Positions 55,509 to 62,000 of a stretch of DNA of 62,000 nt are shown piece by piece. The notes beneath the pieces were generated by a model. The model saw only the letters and a list, made by a program, of their open reading frames with translations, ran no database searches and had not been told where the DNA came from. The translations under genes were made by a program, and so were the position numbers. Source of the DNA: Cristatella mucedo (taxonomy: Eukaryota; Bryozoa; Phylactolaemata; Cristatellidae); NCBI GenBank assembly GCA_009760855.2, contig WPIO01000008.1, positions 3,307,501 through 3,369,500 of the forward strand, in the 5' to 3' direction. How positions within the stretch are numbered: the first letter of the stretch is position 1; every line of letters starts with the position of its first letter.

Positions 55509-56960
55509 CTTCGATAAAGCACCCTCAAAGAACTCAATCTCTTTCTAGGTGTTACATTTATCAGAATTTTGTCGAGGCCTAAACAGACCATATTTTGCAA
55601 ATCCACCAACCTGTCCTAGATGAAAATTACCCGAGGCCTTCATATCCAACTTGTCAATTCATTAGCTCGCTCTCACTGTGGGGCTCTATTTCACACATTT
55701 CCGTCGTCATCATACGCTTCCGCGGGCAGCATCCATTGGACCTCTAACAGTTGAATGGATCTCCAGTCTGCGCGGCCTGATAGAACGTGCTCCACGGATG
55801 CGACAGTAGATAGTAACACGTGTTACCTTTGCCAAGTTCACGCCAGACCAAATTACATGGTTTTTATCACATGAAGCCCAAAGTAAGACGGCCAGGCAGA
55901 CATGTTTGATGTATCTTAGCTAGGCCCACGTGATTTCCATAGGTAGAGCGGACCGACACAAAAGATATCCAGCGACATAGCTGCGGTTGTAGCAACACCT
56001 CCACAAGCCGCCTTTCTTTTCTCAACTTCCCTCATCTTCTCCACTGCTACTGAGTGCTTCTCTCTCTGGCCAATGTCAGTATAGCACTTCTGTGGTACAC
56101 GCCCTTGCACAGTTCGTGCTGCTGAGGTTGCCCTAATTGATTTTTTTTAATCAACTGGCAAGAGCCACGATCCTCTACAGTAGCTTAGGCATTTTATTGT
56201 CTGCCAATGCACAGATCCTGGCGCATTACAGACATTTCAAGCTTGGTACTCCAACTAGGGACCTAATTGGGAGAAATAACTCGAAAGATAATGCACTTGT
56301 TGCCTTCGGGCAGATACTCCTCGGTACACCCAGCCACATTCACTTTCTGCTAGATTCTAGCCATCGGGTTCAATGCATGTAGTCTTCCTAGGAAATATAA
56401 GGTGTCGTGCAACCAGTTGAGCCTACTTCCCGCTATCACAGCATCTCTTGATGTGTGTACATGTCAATGGCTTCCAGTCCTACTCTCAAATTGCTAATGT
56501 ACCCCACGAGATCTGTGAGTTAAGATGAATCGAGCACCACCTGCTCAGACTTACACAACGATAGTCATTCACAGGTGGTATGCATCCCCTACATTAATAA
56601 TGCAAGTTTTAAGCACTCTGACCTTTTCCAAAGTCAACAAGAGGCTCTAGCTTGACTTGAAAAGTATTGGGCACAAAGTGAAAAACTCTTCAAAAGATTC
56701 AAAGCACAGCTTATTTGGTGGGTATGGGAACGATGGTAATGTCGACCGTGAGTGGCCACATCGATGGTAGATTCTGAGTTATGGTTATCACAGAGAGGAG
56801 TACAGAAGCTGCATTAGGGAGGATCATTTCCATAGCTGGCACACACAAGAAAACCTTAAAAAATCCTTCAAATTACACACAGCTGACGAATCATCGCATT
56901 TCAGACAGCTGCAGGCCAGGCATAAGTGCCAACAATGGCAGCAGAAGTAACTGCTGCACG
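53582..56960. other. Large intron of the E3 gene, 3' part
   Basis: No exon of the E3 gene is needed here, because the phases on either side join directly. GC-rich open frames at 53.6-54.0 kb show no family. An (AAT)n tract and a LINE A tail lie at 55464-55562. The rest is unremarkable. Confidence 0.45.
55464..55562 (-). repeat. (AAT)n tract with LINE A 3' tail
   Basis: About 14 AAT units (55464-55506) followed by the LINE A terminal stem-loop on the minus strand. The microsatellite is the expanded tail of the element. Confidence 0.85.
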
Positions 56961-57009
56961 GGCTCAAAGCAGATAGAAGCCTCAGCACTTTCACGTGGCT
57001 GCCAACGAC

Positions 57010-59550
57010 GAAAAGGACGTACTCCTTCGAATGGAGAAGAACAGCATTGTCAAACGTGTATCGGAGCCGATCGAGTGGTGCTCTCCAATAACACCGGTCT
57101 TGAAGCCAAATATCAGAGCGGGCCTTTGTGTCGACTTGATGTGCTTAAATCAAGCAGTGGTTCATGAAAGGTAAGTGCTACTTATGCTTGATGAGATTTT
57201 GCCTAAGCTTGTTGGTGCTACTACGGTAATTAAGTTGGATGCCTCTGGCGAATTTTGGGCTATTCCACTGTCGCATGACAGCACTTGCTTAACGTTTATA
57301 ATACCGTTTGGACATTTTTGTCTTCGCCGGCTGCCCTTTGGCATTACTAGCTTGTCCAAGATCTTTTACGGCTGATGCACGACCTCTTGGGAGAGATCAA
57401 AGGTATAGTCATTTATATGGACGATGTTTTGGTTTATGGATCACGGTGGCTGAGCATGACGATAGATTGTGTCACGTCATTTCCGCAAATTCAAAGTCGG
57501 GCCTAAAGTTGAATAGAGACAAGTGTATATTCCACCAGCCCACTTTGACGTTCTTAGAGCCTGTTATTGATGCCAGCAGCATCAGACTGCCAGACGACAA
57601 AATAGAAGCTATCCTCAACCTCCCTGAACCGACCACCATAGATGAGCTAAAGCGATACCTTGGTATGATGAACTATCTTGGCCGGTTTGTGCCAAATCCG
57701 GCCACTGTCCCAAAACCGCTATACGATCTCCTCTCGTCTGACTCAGTGTGGTACTGGGGGGCCTAACCACTAGAAAGCATTCCGGGAAGCATAGTTGCTT
57801 TGACTAAGGGACCAGTGTTGGCTTATTTCGACCCATACAAGTCAGCGATTATCAGAGCAGATGCCAGTAGTTATGGTCTAGGTGCCGATCTGTTGCAGTG
57901 CCATGGATTGGGAGAACAAGATGTGAGACCTGTCACATTTGCATCCCACACGTTGTACAGCACCAAAACGAGACACTCAGATCGAAAGAGTGTCTTACGA
58001 CGGTGTGGGCATGTGAGAAATTCAGCTAGTTCCTTGTCGGTCTGCCTTCTTTCCAGCTTCGAACTGACCATAAACTGCTTATTCCGTTACTGGTGACTAC
58101 GGACCTTGACCAGGTTCTGATTAGATGCCAATGCCTATTGATGCGAATGATGTGTTTTAACTCTTGCACCGTGTATGTACCCGGGAAGACCCTGGTGATA
58201 GCTGATACATAGTCAACAGCACCACTGTGTAGGAATGAGGAACACGGCCAAGCCAAAGCCGTTCAGCTCTACGTAGACACCACTGTTTCTAAATCGCTTT
58301 CAGAAGCTCGCGTGAGCAAAGTAAAGCAGGCTACGGCTGACAATAGTAAGCTAGAGGCTGTCACAGAGTATACACTGTCAGGGTGGCCTAAATCGAACAT
58401 GCCTTCCGGAAACCTTGAGGAAGACTTTGTCATAAGTAGCCATCTTTCTGTGTCGAATGGTTTACTACTGTATGACGATCGCATATATATCCCTCAAAGC
58501 CTGCAGGCTTTTCTGTTGGAGCGGATCCATGACGGCCACCAGGTGGCAGGACCAAATAGAGGGACCGATCAAGGTCGTGTGAATACTGGCTAGGCATTAG
58601 CCAAGACGTTAAGACATTTTTCGACTCTTGCAGTTTCTGTCCAAGGAACCAGAGAAGACAACTGCATAAGCCATTCATCTCGACACCATTGCCCACTGTT
58701 CCTTGGCAACAAGTTGCTGCGGATCTCTTCGAACACGGGGGATGACAGCAGCCGATTGTAATAAATTTTTACTCCCGAAATATGGAAATCACTCCATAAT
58801 CAAAATCGACGACCAAAGAAGTGGTGGCCGAACTGCCTCATATTTGCTTGCTGGGGCATACCAGAGTCATTGCAGTTTGACAATGGTCCACGATTTTCAT
58901 CTCACGAATTTGGTGATTTCACAAGACGATATGGGTTTACACACATTACGACCAGCCCACATTTTCCACAAGCTAACTGAGAAGTAGAAAAAGCTGTGCA
59001 AACTACCAAATCTATTGTGAGGCAGCCCGATCTGTGCCTCGCTCTGATCATTCAGAAGTCGACGCCTTGCACCTCTACAGGGGCTTCAGCCCAGCACAAC
59101 TGATCACGGGACGACAGATTAGGACGACGTTGCCTCTGCTCCCTCGGCATGTCGAACCACAATGGCCAGCAGAGGAAACGACGACCATGCAAAAGAGCTT
59201 CAACAGAACTACCACGATCGCCATCATTCTGCTGGCCTTCTACCTCTTCAACCCGGCCAACAAGTATTAGTGTGGACTGAAGGTGGAAACCGCTGGAGCA
59301 TGCAGGCAAAGGTGACAACTCAAGCAAGTAGACCTCGGTCGTTTGTCATGCAGACCGACAATGGCAGCACACTTCGGCAGAACGGTAGGCATATTCGAAC
59401 GATTGAAACCGATCTACAGGTCAACGACAGCGAATGTCCTGGCACTTCCCTACACTTACACTACACTTACCAAACCCTACACCTGCAGTTCAAGATCAGT
59501 CTCAAAGTATTGCCGATGAGATGCACACCTCTCAAGATCAAATGACAACC
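57010..59550 (+). pseudogene. pol of the Ty3/gypsy element, broken
   Basis: RT pieces include 'NIRAGLCVDLMCLNQAVVHE', 'IIPFGHFCLRRLPFGITSLS' and the YMDD catalytic block, followed by 'DELKRYLGMMNYLGRFVPNP', the typical Ty3/gypsy region after the palm. RNase H shows 'YFDPYKSAIIRADASSYGLG'. Integrase shows 'LERIHDGH', a C-x2-C (SCSFCP) and a 'PRFSSHEFGDFTRRYGF' segment. A metazoan-type end follows ('YRGFSPAQLITGRQIRTTLP'). Frameshifts and stops break the frame at least six times. Confidence 0.85.
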
Positions 59551-59625
59551 AGGTCGGGCAGGGTGGTAAAGCCGGTCTGAAGGCTAGATCTTCGAAAATG
59601 AGACTGTTCCTATTTGAAGGGTAGG

Positions 59626-59770
59626 TGTGATAGCAGAGCTACCGGTCGGTGCCACAACAACAACGTGACCAATGAGGAGAGGCCTTGCTGACCATGTGGT
59701 CCTGGGAGCAGATATAAGACGGCTGCCAATAAACGTGCTCTGTTCATCCGTTATGTGTCTTATCATTACA
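59626..59770 (+). repeat. 3' LTR of the Ty3/gypsy element (145 bp)
   Basis: Starts tgtgatagca directly after a purine-rich tract (gaagggtagg) and ends atcattaca, giving TG...CA ends. It contains a TATA-like 'gatataaga' and an 'aataaac' poly(A)-like signal. No second copy was found upstream. Confidence 0.7.
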
Positions 59771-59832
59771 GTGATAACAGTTAAGGCTCTTCCTCCACTA
59801 CAAAAATGAGGCTGTTTAATCAGCCCCAACCT
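59771..59832 (+). repeat. SINE1 3' fragment beside the LTR
   Basis: 'gtgataacagttaaggctct' to 'atgaggctgtttaatcagcc' is the last third of SINE1 and starts exactly at the LTR end, suggesting that the gypsy element inserted into a SINE1. Confidence 0.75.
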
Positions 59833-60038
59833 TGAGACCAAGCACAAAAGAGTGCCCTTGCGGTCTGCTCGCACATCTCAGCACCACGTGCAACTCTTTC
59901 GCCGGTTGCCACAAGTGGAGGAAAGGAAGGTGGACAAGGTAAGCTGTTTGCCCTTCTGCAGCCGAACGACCAATGAAGGAGCCATGAAGTAGAGGAAGTG
60001 ATCTAATCACATCGGAGATCAACACGCGCGGAGCTCAC

Positions 60039-60112
60039 CTTTGCTTGCAGAACTGCAGGAGTGCGCACATAGGCGCCACAGCCCGCTCGTATCGCAGTTC
60101 TAGGACAGTCAC
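60039..60112 (-). CDS. TTC3/DZIP3-like RING E3 ubiquitin ligase, internal exon
   Basis: Acceptor ccccttttgttgctag and donor GTGAGC bound 24 codons plus two bases ('VTVLELRYERAVAPMCALLQ', FCKQ), phase 0 at the start. The two leftover bases complete Ser with the exon at 53395-53581. Confidence 0.68.
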
Positions 60113-60358
60113 CTAGCAACAAAAGGGGAAAAATAAGGAACGAGAGACGCCTGCGAGCTTTTGCAAGCGGCTGCAGGGATAACGGCAAGTACTACCATGG
60201 CTGCCCGCATGGAGCCTCGAAGTGGGATCGCTCTGCTGGCATGGTGCTGCCCACCCAGACAGGTGCTCGCTGCGAGCATGCCGACCTCGGCGGCGGCTGT
60301 AGCAAGCAGGCGCTTGCACACGTGCGTGAGGTGGCTCCATCGAGCCTGAACTGCCCAC

Positions 60359-60428
60359 CTCTGCCCGGCGAGCACGCTCGCTCTCTCTGTCGCTCTGCTC
60401 CGACTCCATTAGCAGCCTCCGCCTTAAT
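60359..60428 (-). CDS. TTC3/DZIP3-like RING E3 ubiquitin ligase, coiled-coil exon
   Basis: Acceptor gaactttctgtgttctag and donor GTGGGC bound 70 bases: one base completing Ser, then 23 highly charged codons ('LRRRLLMESEQSDRESERAR', RAE). The frame continues past the donor, so the donor choice rests on its phase agreement with 60039-60112. Confidence 0.62.
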
Positions 60429-61398
60429 CTAGAACACAGAAAGTTCACGGTGTTTTAACAATGTTTGGCTTGCAACAGGATGCTAGCTGCCTTGAAGATC
60501 CTCACAAAGTAGCTGCCTTATATGTCTATATATATAAATATGTCCCTCACGGCGGTTCGAGAAGGCGACAATGTATACATTTCAGACTATACTCCAACAG
60601 CAGGAGCCACCCAATCTTGTCTAACAGCCTTAACTAGGACCACAACACGGTGATAAGCATCTATCGAAAAGCTATCGACATTCCGTTAGTGGAGGTAGCA
60701 CCTAATTCTGTCGAGGGCACCTAACACAGTTGTTCTGCAGACGATACAAGGACTTGGTGGTTAGGATTTGCAGCTCGGAGCTGCATGCAAGTCTGTCTCA
60801 TTTTGCCAACTCGGAATGCCTTCTACACTTCAGCAAAGTTGGAGGGTTCATACGACACACGTTTTCTCATGCAACCCCATAATATGGACGTCGCTATTCC
60901 TTAATTATGACCAGTATAACGACAGTTTCAGACATCTACAACCAAGTGTGGCTCACGGGCCTGACTAAGGAACGGTTTTCGGAGAGGATAAGCTGCCTCG
61001 GCGAGAAGCGAGCACAAACCGAAAGTATTACCGAATCACTGCAATTATTTCCCGTGCTTCTGAGGAAGCTAGCAGACATTCCATTTAAGGCAAAGGCAGC
61101 ACGATCCGGCTCTACATCCAGAGGCACTACTCTACAGAAACGGTCATTTCAAACATCCCACTGCGGTCGATGGCGTGCTCAGCCCGACGGAAGTAGAAGC
61201 ACGTTGCCTCTGGGGCATTATTGCTGCACGGAAATGGAGTAAAGGAACTCCGGGAGAAAGACCTGCAGCCTCGTTCAGGCAGAACAGACTGGGATAGACA
61301 GGCATGGAACTCCATAGAATCTCGCAGAGGGGGAGGAGGAGGAGATGAGTAATGAATGTAAGGCAGCCCGCCCTTCCAACGGCAGGCGACTTGCTTAC

Positions 61399-61637
61399 GA
61401 GCTCAGCTCATCCTGCAGGCGCTTCGTCAATTCGACCTGCTCAGTGCGAGCCGCCTCGGCAGCGCGTCGCTCCCACTCCTCGGCGGCAAGCAGTGCCCTC
61501 AGGCTGGTGATGTCATCGGCAAGGTCAATGCTGCTGCCGCCCCTCCAGCACTCGCCCAGTGCAGCACGTGCACCGTCTACGCACTCCTCGGCGCGGCCCA
61601 ACTCTCCAGTCAGACGACTCACGGCTGCCTGGCTCAT
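61399..61637 (-). CDS. TTC3/DZIP3-like RING E3 ubiquitin ligase, coiled-coil exon
   Basis: Acceptor ctgttgttgccttag and donor GTAAGC bound 79 codons plus two bases: 'MSQAAVSRLTGELGRAEECV', 'DDITSLRALLAAEEWERRAA', 'TEQVELTKRLQDELS'. Heptad-like spacing of Leu/Ala with many Glu and Arg marks a coiled coil. Phase fits both neighbours. The initial ATG is not a start, because the exon continues an open upstream exon. Confidence 0.75.
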
Positions 61638-61833
61638 CTAAGGCAACAACAGAACGAATAGCGACAATAAGTGAGGGTTACGACAAAGCCGAAGTCGACC
61701 CTGCTGCCGCCACGGCAGCACACAGCCGCCAAGCAGTGTGAGGTGTCCTTTCTACACGGCCTTATAAAAAAGGGGGCCTGACTGCTCGCTGCCAGCACCG
61801 CTGCGCGACAGCAAGCAGACTGCAAAGGCTCAC

Positions 61834-62000
61834 CTGCAGCTCTGCGGACAGATGCTCACGCTCGAGTCGAGCGGCCTCCATTTCGGCCTTGACCTTGACC
61901 AGCTCTGCTCCCAAGGCCAGCACGTTTGCGGTCAGCAGCTCACACTCGGCGCTCAGGCCGTCAACTTGCACGCCCACGTCGACCGGGGGCAGCGGGAGCG
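61834..62000 (-). CDS. TTC3/DZIP3-like RING E3 ubiquitin ligase, partial coiled-coil exon at window edge
   Basis: Open to the window end and closed by donor GTGAGC in phase 0. The peptide includes 'VDGLSAECELLTANVLALGA' and 'KVKAEMEAARLEREHLSAEL', a clear coiled coil. Upstream parts of the protein (in TTC3 the TPR repeats) would lie outside this window. Confidence 0.72.

Larger units (their letters stand above)
56960..59770 (+). mobile_element. Ty3/gypsy LTR retrotransposon remnant
   Basis: The plus strand holds, in order, RT (57010-57760), RNase H (57770-58070), integrase (58470-59010) and a C-terminal integrase region (59040-59550), then a purine-rich tract and one LTR. No gag or 5' LTR was found. 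The copy lies antisense in the 6.5 kb intron of the E3 gene and is dead. Confidence 0.85.

Noticed and set aside
60907-61242. 111-codon plus-strand ORF with good composition
   Set aside because: It lies inside a predicted intron of the E3 gene. No family, splice partners or element context could be found, so it is left as unsupported, though it may be worth a database search.

Overview
The window looks like nuclear DNA of a metazoan, probably an invertebrate. It has small exons with GT/AG introns, many decayed LINE and SINE copies, long microsatellites, a decayed Ty3/gypsy element and a hAT-type element. I see no operons, rRNA or CRISPR array. The species cannot be read from the sequence. Almost none of the long ORFs is a host gene. 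Host coding shows instead as short exons bounded by splice sites whose reading phases join.

Host genes. (1) Minus strand, window end (62000) to about 45.1 kb: the 3' part of a TTC3/DZIP3-like RING E3 ubiquitin ligase. Nine exons join in phase: coiled coil, linker, a small helical domain, then a C-terminal RING-H2 finger split by a 3.8 kb intron, a stop at 45285 and AATAAA at 45115-45120. This is the firmest identification. (2) Minus strand, about 17.8 to 6.4 kb: an unidentified multi-exon gene. Two runs of exons join in phase (9328 to 6425, and 16905 to 12833), with further isolated candidate exons. (3) Plus strand, 29.74-31.13 kb: a probable type I membrane protein with a signal-peptide exon at one end and a single TM helix with a short tail at the other. 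(4) Minus strand, 35.1-33.7 kb: three weaker exons. (5) Minus strand, 45.1-42.9 kb: two weaker coding segments.

Mobile DNA. LINE family A is about 3.2 kb, CR1/L2-like, with an endonuclease and reverse transcriptase (RT), and ends in an ATT-type tail. LINE family B is similar in layout but distinct in sequence, ending in a 'gtggagttactgacggagat'-like tail. SINE1 is tRNA-derived, with a clear B box and a conserved body, in about ten copies. SINE2 has a tRNA-like head fused to the 3' tail of LINE A, in four copies. These lie in introns of the host genes and between them. One 404-bp hAT-type element sits inside a LINE A copy, a LINE A 3' end sits inside a SINE1, and a Ty3/gypsy remnant with one 145-bp LTR fills a large intron of the E3 gene.

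Layout. 0-2.6 kb: SINE and LINE scraps. 2.6-5.8: full-length LINE A. 6.4-17.8: gene 2 with intronic repeats. 18.8-28.7: LINE A and B copies and a 21-bp minisatellite. 29.7-31.1: gene 3. 32-33.4: LINE B/A. 33.7-35.1: gene 4. 34.5-36.4: simple repeats. 36.8-42.5: LINE A with two insertions, SINE2 copies. 42.9-45.1: gene 5. 45.1-62: E3 ligase gene, with the gypsy element, SINEs and LINE fragments in its introns.
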